From: Pseudomonadota bacterium
GTDB lineage: Bacteria > Pseudomonadota > Gammaproteobacteria > Burkholderiales > Rhodocyclaceae
Assembly: GCA_018241725.1 (NCBI GenBank)
Contig: JAFEDI010000093.1
Span: 186,001-250,000 of the forward strand
DNA: 64,000 nt
Direction of reading: 5' to 3'
Shown in pieces: positions 33,851 through 42,548 of this stretch (its first letter is position 1; every line of letters starts with the position of its first letter). The notes under the pieces are model-generated. The model did not search any database and was not told the origin of the DNA. It was given only the letters and a program-made list of their open reading frames with translations. Both the position numbers and the translations under genes were made by a program.

Positions 33851-34929
33851 ACCTCCGCATACGCCGCATTGACCTTGGTCATACGGAACAGCTCGTCGAA
33901 ACGACGAGCCGCTCCTCTCCCAAGCTCTTCCGCAAGTGCGGAATCGTCGGCCAAGCGCTGCATCGCATTACGTAGCGCCAAGGGATCCTGCGGCGGAATG
34001 ACCATCCCGGTTTCGCCATCCACATTGACGTAGCTCGACCCCGTTCCGATCTCGCAGCTGATCATCGGCTTGCCCAGCATGGCGGCCTCGAGCAGAAAGA
34101 CGCCGAAGGCCTCGGCCCGCAAATGGGATGGAAAAACAACCCCACGACACAGGGACAACAGGGCCATCTTGTCCTCGTCACTGATACGCCCGAGCAGATG
34201 CACATTCGGCCAACCCTGCACCTGCTCCGCAATCCCATTCCACAATGGACCTTCTCCAGCCATCGCCACCTGCAGCCCGGTACCCTTCACCGCCTCCAGC
34301 AAGAAGGGCAAGCCCTTGTAATGGCGGAACACACCGACAAAAAGGAAGAACCCCTCCCCCAGCCGGGCCCGCCAGGCCGCCTGCCGCTGTGGATCCGGCT
34401 GCGGATAGGAGTCCGGATCGATCCCCAGCGGCACGACCTCGAGCTTGGAGGCCCAGCGCTGCAGAACCGGACTACTCATTGCGTACTGAGGAGAGGTCGC
34501 CACCACCCGGAAAGCCCGCTTGAACAGACGATTCTTCAACGGCCGATAAAACGGCATCAGACGCTGCTGGGCAACCACATCCGAGTGGTAGGTAATAACG
34601 ATCGGGCGCCGCGGCCCCAGCAACGCCACCAAATCACCGAACGGCCACGGATAATGGAGGTGGATGACATCGGCCCACCGGGCCAAACGCCTATAAACAT
34701 CCATCCCTCTCCAAGTCATTGGGCAAGACGCAATTTCGACCGATTGAGGCAAACGCGTCACATGGATGCCATCAACCTCCAGCTCGCTCGGCCCGCCTTT
34801 GCGGCTCAAAGTCAGCACGCGCGACTCGATACCATACGCCGCCCCTCCCAGGCACAGTTGGCGAATGACCTGCTCCCCTCCACCCGTGGTGTCAGGCAGG
34901 AAGGTCTTGTAGAAATGCAATACGCGCAT
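33820..34929 (-). CDS. Glycosyltransferase family 4 protein
   Basis: A 369-residue GT-B enzyme starting MRVLHFYKTFLPDTTGGGEQ, with the glycine loop after FLPDT. It has the C-domain motif LRAEAFGVFLLEAAMLGKPM (E-x7-E) and DGETGMVIPPQDP near the end. It resembles O-antigen/lipopolysaccharide glycosyltransferases. It overlaps the convergent GT4 gene by 31 bp at the 3' end and starts 101 bp from the small membrane-protein gene. Confidence 0.9.
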   Translation of the reverse strand: MRVLHFYKTFLPDTTGGGEQVIRQLCLGGAAYGIESRVLTLSRKGGPSELEVDGIHVTRLPQSVEIASCPMTWRGMDVYRRLARWADVIHLHYPWPFGDLVALLGPRRPIVITYHSDVVAQQRLMPFYRPLKNRLFKRAFRVVATSPQYAMSSPVLQRWASKLEVVPLGIDPDSYPQPDPQRQAAWRARLGEGFFLFVGVFRHYKGLPFLLEAVKGTGLQVAMAGEGPLWNGIAEQVQGWPNVHLLGRISDEDKMALLSLCRGVVFPSHLRAEAFGVFLLEAAMLGKPMISCEIGTGSSYVNVDGETGMVIPPQDPLALRNAMQRLADDSALAEELGRGAARRFDELFRMTKVNAAYAEVYRAALKASA

Positions 34930-34993
34930 TGAATATCCGAAAGTCGCAAACGGGCCCGCCGTTCAGGCAGCCGCATATTAATGGACTTCATAA

Positions 34994-34999
34994 TATAAT
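34994..34999 (+). promoter_or_regulatory. Candidate -10 box upstream of a 5'-UTR hairpin
   Basis: TATAAT lies in an AT-rich stretch directly before the hairpin at 35002-35030. A -35 match at the right distance is not apparent. Transcription starting about seven bases downstream would begin inside the hairpin's left arm, which weakens the idea that both act together. Confidence 0.3.
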
Positions 35000-35001
35000 G
35001 C

Positions 35002-35030
35002 TGCCTTTGCTCCAGCATCGAGCAAAGGCA
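35002..35030 (+). promoter_or_regulatory. 10-bp perfect hairpin ending at the start codon of the small membrane-protein gene
   Basis: TGCCTTTGCT at 35002-35011 is mirrored by AGCAAAGGCA at 35021-35030 around a 9-base loop. The right arm contains AAAGG, the only ribosome-binding candidate, and ends immediately before ATG 35031. If formed in mRNA it would hide the binding site. Confidence 0.55.
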
Positions 35031-35351
35031 ATGGCTCATCCAGAAGTCGTTCAACGGCCCTCCACCTCCTTGCCCCGCAGACTCATCACCTATCTGAAGG
35101 TTCGTGCAGGCGAAGAAGACAAACAGAAGCACTTCCTCTATAGCCTCGCCATCCAGCTCTTCTTCATGGTCGCCGGCTTCGATGCCTGGACCAGCGCCGT
35201 CCTGACCCTGAGCGTCGGCTACGCCAAGGAGATCTGGGACGAACACTTCGGCAGCGGCTTCTGCTGGCACGACCAGTTCGCCAACCTCCTTGGAGCCCTG
35301 TACGCGATCGGCCTCTGGCACATTCCCGCACTGGGCCATTGGGCGACCTAG
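35031..35351 (+). CDS. Small membrane protein, YfiM/DUF2279-like
   Basis: A 106-residue protein with a basic N-terminal segment and EEDKQKHFLYSLAIQLFFM. It also has GYAKEIWDEHFGSGFCWHDQ and a final hydrophobic segment, giving about two to three membrane stretches. The D-K-x-x-H-F and K-E-x-x-D-x-x-F-G-S-G-F-x-x-x-D pattern recalls the YfiM/DUF2279 family, whose role is unclear. ATG 35031 is chosen as the first codon after the AAAGG site; ATG 35016 and longer forms would start within the hairpin. It precedes wzm by 20 bp. Confidence 0.65.
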   Translation: MAHPEVVQRPSTSLPRRLITYLKVRAGEEDKQKHFLYSLAIQLFFMVAGFDAWTSAVLTLSVGYAKEIWDEHFGSGFCWHDQFANLLGALYAIGLWHIPALGHWAT

Positions 35352-35371
35352 CCTTCCTACCCGACCCATCC

Positions 35372-36172
35372 ATGCAAATACATCTGCACGCCAAGGAAAT
35401 CTGGCGCCATCGGGGTTTCATCCTCGCCAGCGTCCTGCGGGAATTCCACCTGCGCTACCGGGGCTCCATCCTCGGCGCAACCTGGCTCCTGATCCCGCCG
35501 ATCACGATGATCCTGGTCTACACGCTGGTCTTCTCCAACGTGATGCACTCGCGCCTGCCCGGCAACAACACGCCCTTCGCGTACAGCATCTACCTGTGCT
35601 CGGGACTGCTGCTGTGGAACCTGTTCACCGAGATCACCCAGCGCTGCCAGTCCATCTTCATCGACAACGGCGGACTGCTCAAGAAGACCCGCTTTCCACG
35701 TCTGGCCCTGCCGGCCATCGTAGTCATCTCGGGCAGTATCAACTGGGCCATCATCACGGCCCTGTTCGTACTATTCCTCGCCGCATCCTCGCAGCTGTCC
35801 GTCGCGGGGCTACTCGCCCTGCTGATCGGCTGGCTGCTGACGACGGCGATCGCCGGCAGCCTCGGCTACGCGCTATCCTTCCTGTTCGTGTTCTTCCGCG
35901 ATCTGGGGCCGTTCCTGGGGACCGGGCTGCAGCTGCTGTTCTGGTGCACGCCGATCGTCTACCCTGCGTCGGTCCTGCCGGAATGGGCTCTCCCGGTGGT
36001 CCGCGCCAATCCCTTCTTCCATATCGCCGGCTTCACCCAGCGTGCGCTGCTTGAAATGACGCTCCCGCCTCTCAGCGAGCTGACCGCGCCCTGCCTGTGG
36101 GTCGTCGCACTGGCCATGCTCGCCACGCTGATCCATCGCCGCCTTCAATTCGAGATCCTGGACGAACTATGA
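35372..36172 (+). CDS. wzm: Polysaccharide ABC transporter permease (Wzm)
   Basis: The membrane subunit of an ABC-2 type exporter for lipid-linked O-antigen or capsule. The 266 residues start MQIHLHAKEIWRHRGFILAS, continue REFHLRYRGSILGATWLLIPP (the ABC-2 entry helix) and form six membrane helices. FFRDLGPFLGTGLQLLFWCTPIVYP is the conserved C-terminal part. It overlaps wzt by an ATGA junction, and the two make a heterotetramer in the inner membrane. Confidence 0.93.
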   Translation: MQIHLHAKEIWRHRGFILASVLREFHLRYRGSILGATWLLIPPITMILVYTLVFSNVMHSRLPGNNTPFAYSIYLCSGLLLWNLFTEITQRCQSIFIDNGGLLKKTRFPRLALPAIVVISGSINWAIITALFVLFLAASSQLSVAGLLALLIGWLLTTAIAGSLGYALSFLFVFFRDLGPFLGTGLQLLFWCTPIVYPASVLPEWALPVVRANPFFHIAGFTQRALLEMTLPPLSELTAPCLWVVALAMLATLIHRRLQFEILDEL

Positions 36173-37416
36173 AAGGTGCCATCAGCGTCAGCAGCCTGGG
36201 CAAGTGCTTCAAGCACTACCCTGCGCCCCATCACCGCCTGATCGAATGGCTCGGCCTCAGCCGGCATGCCCAGCACCAGACCCGCTGGGTGCTGCGCGAC
36301 CTGAACTTCCGCATCCGCCCGGGTGAGTCCGTCGGCATCATCGGCCGTAACGGCGCGGGCAAGAGCACCCTGCTGAAGGTCCTGACCGGCACCACCAAGG
36401 CCAACGAAGGACAGGTCGAGCTGGAAGGACGCGTCGCCGCCCTGCTCGAACTCGGCATGGGCTTCCATCCGGATTTTTCCGGGCGCCAGAACGTCTTCAT
36501 GGCCGGCTACATGCTGGGCCTGCAGCGCGACGAGATCATCCGCCTGATGCCAGAGATCGAAGCCTTCGCCGAGATCGGCGAAGCCATCGACCACCCGGTC
36601 CGCACCTATTCCAGCGGCATGCAGGTCCGGCTGGCGTTCAGCGTCGCCACTGCCGCCCAACCCGACATCCTGATCGTCGATGAAGCCCTGTCGGTCGGCG
36701 ACGCCTATTTCCAGCACAAGTGCTTCAAACGGATCCGGCGCTTCCGCGAGCAAGGCGTCACCCTGCTGTTCGTGTCCCACGATCCGCTGGCGATCAAGAG
36801 CCTGTGCGACCGCGCCATCCTGATCGAAAAGGGCGGCATCGCAATGGACGCCTCGCCCGACGAGATCTTCGACTACTACAACGCGCTGATCGCGCTGGAC
36901 GAGGCGCGCGCCGACGAGCATGGCGAACACATCGCCCAGCAGGGCGGGCAGACCCGCTCCGGCACCGGCGAAGCCAAGCTGCTGGACGGGCAGATCCTGA
37001 TCAATGGTCAACCTGCGACGATCTTCACGGCCGGCACGCCGATCACCCTCGAGGTGGATTTCAGGATCGACGCACCGCTTGAAGAATTGACCCTGGGCAT
37101 GATGATCCGCGACCGTCTGGGCAACGACATCTTCGGCACCAACACCTTCCACCTCGGCCTGCCGCTCCCGGTGGAACCGGGCCCGACCCGCCACCGCCTG
37201 GCCTTCCGCCTACCGGCCTGCAACCTCGGTCCCGGCAGCTACAGCGTCACCCTGGCGCTGCACAGCGCCCACACCCACATCGGCGACAACTACGACTGGT
37301 GGGATCAAGCCATCACCTTCCAGGTAGCCGAACGCAGCGATTACCACTTCGCCGGCGTGGCGATGCTGGAGGTCCATCCCGAACTGCTGACGACCGAAAC
37401 CCGTACCTCAGCCTGA
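36169..37416 (+). CDS. wzt: Polysaccharide ABC transporter ATPase with C-terminal glycan-binding domain (Wzt)
   Basis: The 415-residue ATPase has Walker A GRNGAGKST (59-67), a signature around YSSGMQVRLAFSVA, Walker B DILIVDEALSVGD and a beta-sandwich C-domain from about residue 260 on (ITLEVDFRIDAP, GPTRHRLAFRLP, SYSVTLALHSAHTHIGDNYDW). In known Wzt proteins such a C-domain binds the modified non-reducing end of the O-antigen, so chain termination by a modifying enzyme is expected. The coiled-coil methyltransferase 1.3 kb downstream is a candidate. Confidence 0.93.
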   Translation: MKGAISVSSLGKCFKHYPAPHHRLIEWLGLSRHAQHQTRWVLRDLNFRIRPGESVGIIGRNGAGKSTLLKVLTGTTKANEGQVELEGRVAALLELGMGFHPDFSGRQNVFMAGYMLGLQRDEIIRLMPEIEAFAEIGEAIDHPVRTYSSGMQVRLAFSVATAAQPDILIVDEALSVGDAYFQHKCFKRIRRFREQGVTLLFVSHDPLAIKSLCDRAILIEKGGIAMDASPDEIFDYYNALIALDEARADEHGEHIAQQGGQTRSGTGEAKLLDGQILINGQPATIFTAGTPITLEVDFRIDAPLEELTLGMMIRDRLGNDIFGTNTFHLGLPLPVEPGPTRHRLAFRLPACNLGPGSYSVTLALHSAHTHIGDNYDWWDQAITFQVAERSDYHFAGVAMLEVHPELLTTETRTSA

Positions 37417-37437
37417 ACACCGACGAGCTCAGGACAG

Positions 37438-37460
37438 ACGGCCCGGCCATGCCGGGCCGT
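37438..37460. terminator. 10-bp perfect GC hairpin between wzt and acyltransferase
   Basis: ACGGCCCGGC at 37438-37447 pairs with GCCGGGCCGT at 37451-37460, with a 3-base loop. It lies in the 55-bp gap between convergent stop codons. There is no U tract on either strand, so termination would depend on the stem itself or on Rho. Confidence 0.5.
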
Positions 37461-37471
37461 CGCCCTGCACC

Positions 37472-38563
37472 TCAGGCCGCCCCTTCGCCGTAGCGGCGAC
37501 GCAGGGTCAGGAAAGGCTTCTCGATGGCCTGGTAGCTCAGGTTGGCCACAATCCACACCAGCGGATAGGCAATCAGCACCAGCACACCGCCATCCAGCCA
37601 GACCCTGCCGGTGATCTTCAACTCCCCGAGCAACTCGTGGAGGATGAACAGCACCAGGCCATGCAGCAGGTAGAACGAGAAGCTGATCTCGCCCCCGCGA
37701 CACAAGGCCCGATCAAGCCACACGGGGATGCGAAGCGGTGCCGCCAGCCAGGCGCAGATGAACAACGCCCAGCAACCGGATTCGATGAATGACCAGAAGA
37801 TCCAGAACACCTGTTTCGGCTGCGGCAGGAAATAGCTGGCATAACGGGCCTGGGCCGTACATGCCGCAACAACGAGGATCGCCGCCAAAACCAGTAGGGG
37901 CGTGCCGTAGCGCACCATCTGCTGCTTCCAGCGCGCAGACAGCATGGCGGCAAGCATGCCGATCAGGAACTGATCGAAACGCCCCACCAGCGTCGAATAA
38001 AACATGTGGGTACTGCGCTCGGTGACAAAATAGGCGCCCACCTTGAACACCAGCATCAAGGCCAGCAAGCGGAGTAGATAAGGCACCCCCTGCTCCTTGG
38101 CAAACCGCCCAAGGAAGGGAAACACGAGATAAAAGGTGAACTCCACCGAGATCGTCCACGCCGCCCCCGTGATGAATGAATTCGAGGTCGGCGCCTGCCC
38201 CAGATTGGAAAAGAACAGGTACAGCACATCTTGCGCATTGAAGCGGTCACGGCTCACCGAGATGGCGATGAAATACACCGTAACGAAAAGCGGGAAGATA
38301 CGCAGGAACCGGTTGCGCACGAAATCCGCATAATTCAGATGGTCATAATGCAGTGCAATCGACATGAACAGGAAGCCAGACAGCGTGAAGAACAGGCCCA
38401 CGCCGGTATGCCCCTCGACCAACAGCCCCAGCCATGGCCGATCCGATGCGGGCTGCCAGTGCAAATAGTTCAAATGATAAAGATGAAACAGGAACAACAT
38501 CGACGCAGCCAAACAGCGGATGTGATCCAGCCTGGGCTCATAAGCCAGATTGAGTGAACGCAT
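37472..38563 (-). CDS. Acyltransferase-3 (OafA/YrhL) family membrane protein
   Basis: A 363-residue protein with about ten membrane helices that likely O-acetylates a glycan. Family features are RLDHIRCLAASMLFLFHLYH (conserved R and catalytic-type H region), EGHTGVGLFFTLSGFLFMSI, RNRFLRIFPLF and AAWTISVEFTFYLVFPFLG. ATG 38563 is preferred; GTG 38602 would add 13 residues. It stands alone on the minus strand between wzt and the methyltransferase gene. The modified sugar is unknown. Confidence 0.9.
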   Translation of the reverse strand: MRSLNLAYEPRLDHIRCLAASMLFLFHLYHLNYLHWQPASDRPWLGLLVEGHTGVGLFFTLSGFLFMSIALHYDHLNYADFVRNRFLRIFPLFVTVYFIAISVSRDRFNAQDVLYLFFSNLGQAPTSNSFITGAAWTISVEFTFYLVFPFLGRFAKEQGVPYLLRLLALMLVFKVGAYFVTERSTHMFYSTLVGRFDQFLIGMLAAMLSARWKQQMVRYGTPLLVLAAILVVAACTAQARYASYFLPQPKQVFWIFWSFIESGCWALFICAWLAAPLRIPVWLDRALCRGGEISFSFYLLHGLVLFILHELLGELKITGRVWLDGGVLVLIAYPLVWIVANLSYQAIEKPFLTLRRRYGEGAA

Positions 38564-38771
38564 GAAGATCCCATACTTGTCATAATCCGGCGGACACACC
38601 ACAAACGCCGGCCGACAGCTCGAAACAGTCGGTTATCAAGGTCGCCCAGACTATATCAAATCGATTCTCCAACAAGCCCGTCGAGTGCGACAAGGCCGGG
38701 TGGCGGGTTATCATCGCAGCCGACGAAAAGGCGCATGCCGGCACAAGCCGAAATGCCAAGAGAATTTATCA

Positions 38772-40163
38772 ATGCGCAACGATGAACTGAAGCAACAAGC
38801 CGAACAGGCATTCCTGCAAGCCTTCGAGCAACGCAAGCGGAGCCCCGGCCAGGAAAGCAGCCGGCTGACCGCTCCAGACATGGAGCGGCTGATCGCACTG
38901 ATCGAATCCCACCTGGAACAAGCCGCCAGCAAGTACCAGGTTCGTAGCAGCCTGCCCGGCCGGCTTGAGCAGCTACCGCTGTTGCGCTTCAGAGCCGTCA
39001 GAAAATTCGTACTTCGCATCTATGAACTGCTTTTCCGGGAGCAACGCACCGCCGGTCTGGCCCAGATCAATGCATGGCGCGACTTCCTGCAGCTCTATAC
39101 CCGCAACCAGTGGTTCATGAGTCACGAACTGACCCATGCCCGCGACCACCTGCAGGAACGCATCGACGAGACCTTCCGCCACACAGAGCGTCTGGACTCC
39201 AGGCTCACCGAACTCACCACGCAGCAGCAGGATCTGCGGCAGCTGTCCGCAACCCTCGCCCTGCAGGAACAGGAACACCGTCACCGGGAAGAACGGCTGC
39301 AACAGGACATCCGCTACCTGCAACGCATGGAGGCCCGCATTGCAAGCCTCGAGGATGACCTGCGAGTCAGTCGCAGCACCATCCAGATGCAGACCCAGTG
39401 GATCCAGTTCCTGATCGACCGCGGCGCGGCGCTCCCCCAGACGAGCCTGCCGGCCACACCCGCTGCGCCCGCAGGTCCGCTCCCCGAGGCCCCCACGACA
39501 GCCAGCGACGCCGCCCGCTACGTCGCCTTCGAAGATCACTTCCGCGGCCATCCGGCCAAGGTCCGCGACCAGTTCGCCGAGGACTACCTGCCGCGGCTGG
39601 CCGATGCCGGCCTGCAAGCCGGCGCCAAGGTGCTCGACATCGGCTGCGGCCGCGGCGAATGGCTCGAACTCATGCGCGACCAAGGCTTCGATGGCCATGG
39701 CGTCGACCTCAACCCGGTGGTCTGCGAGTTGTGCCAACACAAAGGGCTCGACGTCCTGCACGACGATGCCGTCGCCTACATGGCCCGCCAGCCAGCAGGC
39801 AGCCTGGACCTGATCACCGCCTTCCACCTGATCGAGCACATCCCCGGCGAACTGCTCGACCGGCTGATTGCCTCGGCACTGCACGCCCTGCGCCCAGGCG
39901 GACTACTCATCCTGGAAACACCGAACCCCGAGAACTTCATCGTCGGCAGCTGCAACTTCTACAACGATCCGACCCACCTCAGCCCACTGCCGCCCGAACC
40001 GACGCGCTTCCGTGTGCAAAGCCACGGCTTTGCCAACGTAGACATCCTGCGCCTGCATCCCCGCGGCACCGTCGATTACGACGCGCTGCCGCCTGGCATC
40101 CCGGCCGAACTGCTCGAACGCCTGTTCGTCGGCCAGGACTACGCCCTCGTCGCCCGCCGCTGA
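38772..40163 (+). CDS. SAM-dependent methyltransferase with N-terminal coiled coil
   Basis: The 463-residue protein has an N-terminal helical region (1-110), a long coiled coil (about 115-215, rich in E, Q, R and L) and a Pro/Ala linker. A class I methyltransferase domain follows, with SAM loop VLDIGCGRGEWLEL (287-300) and AFHLIEHIPGELLDRLI. Coiled coil plus methyltransferase beside a Wzm/Wzt exporter recalls WbdD-type chain terminators, though the order is reversed and no kinase domain is present. ATG 38772 is chosen because longer starts have no support. Confidence 0.85.
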   Translation: MRNDELKQQAEQAFLQAFEQRKRSPGQESSRLTAPDMERLIALIESHLEQAASKYQVRSSLPGRLEQLPLLRFRAVRKFVLRIYELLFREQRTAGLAQINAWRDFLQLYTRNQWFMSHELTHARDHLQERIDETFRHTERLDSRLTELTTQQQDLRQLSATLALQEQEHRHREERLQQDIRYLQRMEARIASLEDDLRVSRSTIQMQTQWIQFLIDRGAALPQTSLPATPAAPAGPLPEAPTTASDAARYVAFEDHFRGHPAKVRDQFAEDYLPRLADAGLQAGAKVLDIGCGRGEWLELMRDQGFDGHGVDLNPVVCELCQHKGLDVLHDDAVAYMARQPAGSLDLITAFHLIEHIPGELLDRLIASALHALRPGGLLILETPNPENFIVGSCNFYNDPTHLSPLPPEPTRFRVQSHGFANVDILRLHPRGTVDYDALPPGIPAELLERLFVGQDYALVARR

Positions 40164-40193
40164 ACCGCCGCCAACCCGAACGCCAGACCCGCC

Positions 40194-41243
40194 ATGAAAG
40201 TCGTTGTTGCCACCACCCAGGTCCCCTTCATCCGCGGCGGCGCCGAAATCCACGCCGAAAACCTCCTCGCCGCCCTGCGTCAGAACGGCGTGGAAGCCGA
40301 AATGGTTTCCATACCCTTCAAGTGGTACCCGGCCCCCAAGATTCTCGACCACATTCTCGCCTGCCGCCTGCTCGACCTGGAGGAAGCCAACGGGGAGAAG
40401 ATCGACCGGGTCATCGGCCTCAAGTTTCCGGCCTACCTGATCCCACATCCCAACAAGGTGTTGTGGATCCTGCATCAGCACCGCACCGCCTATGACCTGA
40501 AAAACCACCCCCAGTACGCCGACCTGATCCACCAGGAACATGGCAGCGCCGTCATCGGGGCGATCGAACAGGCCGACCGCCGCTACATCCCGGAAGCCAA
40601 GGCGATCTACGCCAACTCCCGCAACGTGGCCGGCCGCCTCAAGCACTTCTGCGATATCGACAGCCAGCCGCTGTACCACCCGCCCGGCAACGCCGAGGCC
40701 TTCTACAGCGCCGATGCGGAGCCCTACCTGTACTTCCCGAGCCGCCTCAATCCGCTCAAGCGGCAGTCGCTGGTGATCGAAGCACTGGCCCACACCCGGC
40801 AGCCAATCAGCGTGGTCTTCGCCGGCGCCGCCGACAACCCGGCCTACGGCGACGAGCTCAAGGCACTCGCCGAGCGCCTCGGCGTCGCTGCGCGGATCAC
40901 CTGGGCTGGCCGCGTCAGCGAAGAAGAAAAGCTCAGCCTCTATGCCCGCTGCCTCGGCGTGGTCTACCCCCCGATCGACGAAGACTACGGCTACATCACG
41001 CTCGAAGCGATGCTGGCCGCCAAACCCGTCATCACCACCGAGGATGCCGGCGGACCGCTGGAGTTCGTCGAGAACGGACACACCGGCCTGTCCTGCGCAC
41101 CGACCGCTCAGGCTCTCGCCGCCGCCATGGACGAGCTATGGTCCGACAAGGCCCGCGCCCAGCGCTGGGGCCGGGAAGGGAAAGCCCTTTACGCAGCGCG
41201 CAACGTGAGCTGGCGCAACGTCGTGGACACGCTTCTCGCATGA
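40194..41243 (+). CDS. Glycosyltransferase family 4 protein
   Basis: A 349-residue GT-B enzyme beginning MKVVVATTQVPFIRGGAEI with the typical R-G-G-A-E loop. YLYFPSRLNPLKRQSLVIEAL opens the C-domain, followed by EDYGYITLEAMLAAKPVITT (E-x7-E). It lies 30 bp after the methyltransferase gene and overlaps the next glycosyltransferase gene by four bases, so the three are one operon. Donor and acceptor are unknown. Confidence 0.92.
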   Translation: MKVVVATTQVPFIRGGAEIHAENLLAALRQNGVEAEMVSIPFKWYPAPKILDHILACRLLDLEEANGEKIDRVIGLKFPAYLIPHPNKVLWILHQHRTAYDLKNHPQYADLIHQEHGSAVIGAIEQADRRYIPEAKAIYANSRNVAGRLKHFCDIDSQPLYHPPGNAEAFYSADAEPYLYFPSRLNPLKRQSLVIEALAHTRQPISVVFAGAADNPAYGDELKALAERLGVAARITWAGRVSEEEKLSLYARCLGVVYPPIDEDYGYITLEAMLAAKPVITTEDAGGPLEFVENGHTGLSCAPTAQALAAAMDELWSDKARAQRWGREGKALYAARNVSWRNVVDTLLA

Positions 41244-42526
41244 TGAAGATCCACTGGTTTTCTCCGCTGCCACCGGCCCGCACCGACATCGCCAACTACA
41301 CGGCACGACTGGCCCCTCACCTGGCAGCGCATGCCGAGGTCGTCTTCTGCCACGATCAGGCAGAAACCCCCGAAGACTTTCCCTACCCCGTTCGGGCGAT
41401 CCGCGACCTCAGCCGCACCGAGCTCAACCAGGCGGACCTCAACATCTACCACATCGGCAACAACGCCGACTTCCACGGCGCCATCTGGAGCACGGCCCAG
41501 CGCCATCCCGGACTCGTCGTCCTGCATGACTTCGCCGTCCACGAATTCGTCTGCGGCATGCTGAACGTCAGCGGCAATCGGGACACACCGCAGCAAGGCC
41601 AGCACTACATCAGGCTGATGACAGCGCTGTATGGCGACGCCGGCTACCAGGCCGCCCTTGCCGTCAACGCCGGCCGCCTCTCACCTGCCATCGCCGCCGA
41701 GCAGTTCCCGCTCTGCGAAGCCGTAGCAGACGGAGCCCTGGCCATACTGACCCACAACCCGCGGCTCGAACCCGACCTGCGCCAGCGCCTACCCCTGCTC
41801 CCGGTCCATAGCCTCCCCCTGCCCTATCCCGCACCAGCCACCCCGGCCCCGGCCCACCGCGCCACGAACACCAGCCTGCGTCTGGTCTCGTTCGGCTTCA
41901 CCGGCCCGAACCGCCGGCTGCTCGAATTCATCGAAGCCTGGGCCGCCAGCCTTGTTCGCGCCCAAATCCGGCTCGACGTATGTGGCGAACTCTGGGATGC
42001 CGCCCTCGTCCGGCACAAGCTGGCGGAACATGGCCTCACCGATCAGGCCCACCTGCATGGCTTCGTCAGCGCCCAGGCCCTCGACAGCCTGCTCGACCAA
42101 GCCCATCTGGCCCTCAACCTGCGCTATCCCAGCATGGGCGAAGCCTCCGGCAGCCAGTTGCGCATCTGGTCGCGTGCCCTCGCCTCGGTCGTCACCGACA
42201 CCGGTTGGTATGCAAGCCTCCCGGACGAATGCGTCTTCAAGATCCGCCCTGAGCACGAAGCCGAGGATCTCGGCCGGCTGCTCCAGCGTCTCGTCGCCCA
42301 ACCTGAACAGGTGCAGCAGGTCGGCGCCGCAGGAGCCCGGCAACTCGCCGTCCACGCCCCCGAACACTACGCACATCGCCTGATCGGCCTGTGCGCCGCC
42401 GAGCACCAGGAATGGCACCTGCGCTGGCTGGCCGGACAGATGGCACGCCGCGCCGGCACCCTGCTGGCCGACTTCATCCCCGGCCAGGCCCTGGTACCCG
42501 AAGCGGTAGGGGACCTGTTCTCATGA
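41240..42526 (+). CDS. Glycosyltransferase family 4-like protein
   Basis: A 428-residue protein beginning MMKIHWFSPLPPARTDIANYT. The middle RLVSFGFTGPNRRLLEFIEA starts a GT-B C-domain with LNLRYPSMGEASGSQLRIWS, where the glutamate and the following S-x-x-L-R fit a GT4 donor site. ATG 41240 gives a four-base overlap with the upstream stop (ATGATGA context). It is followed after 22 bp by a membrane GT-C-like gene. Confidence 0.85.
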   Translation: MMKIHWFSPLPPARTDIANYTARLAPHLAAHAEVVFCHDQAETPEDFPYPVRAIRDLSRTELNQADLNIYHIGNNADFHGAIWSTAQRHPGLVVLHDFAVHEFVCGMLNVSGNRDTPQQGQHYIRLMTALYGDAGYQAALAVNAGRLSPAIAAEQFPLCEAVADGALAILTHNPRLEPDLRQRLPLLPVHSLPLPYPAPATPAPAHRATNTSLRLVSFGFTGPNRRLLEFIEAWAASLVRAQIRLDVCGELWDAALVRHKLAEHGLTDQAHLHGFVSAQALDSLLDQAHLALNLRYPSMGEASGSQLRIWSRALASVVTDTGWYASLPDECVFKIRPEHEAEDLGRLLQRLVAQPEQVQQVGAAGARQLAVHAPEHYAHRLIGLCAAEHQEWHLRWLAGQMARRAGTLLADFIPGQALVPEAVGDLFS

Positions 42527-42548
42527 TCAGTGAACCTCGGAACACCCA

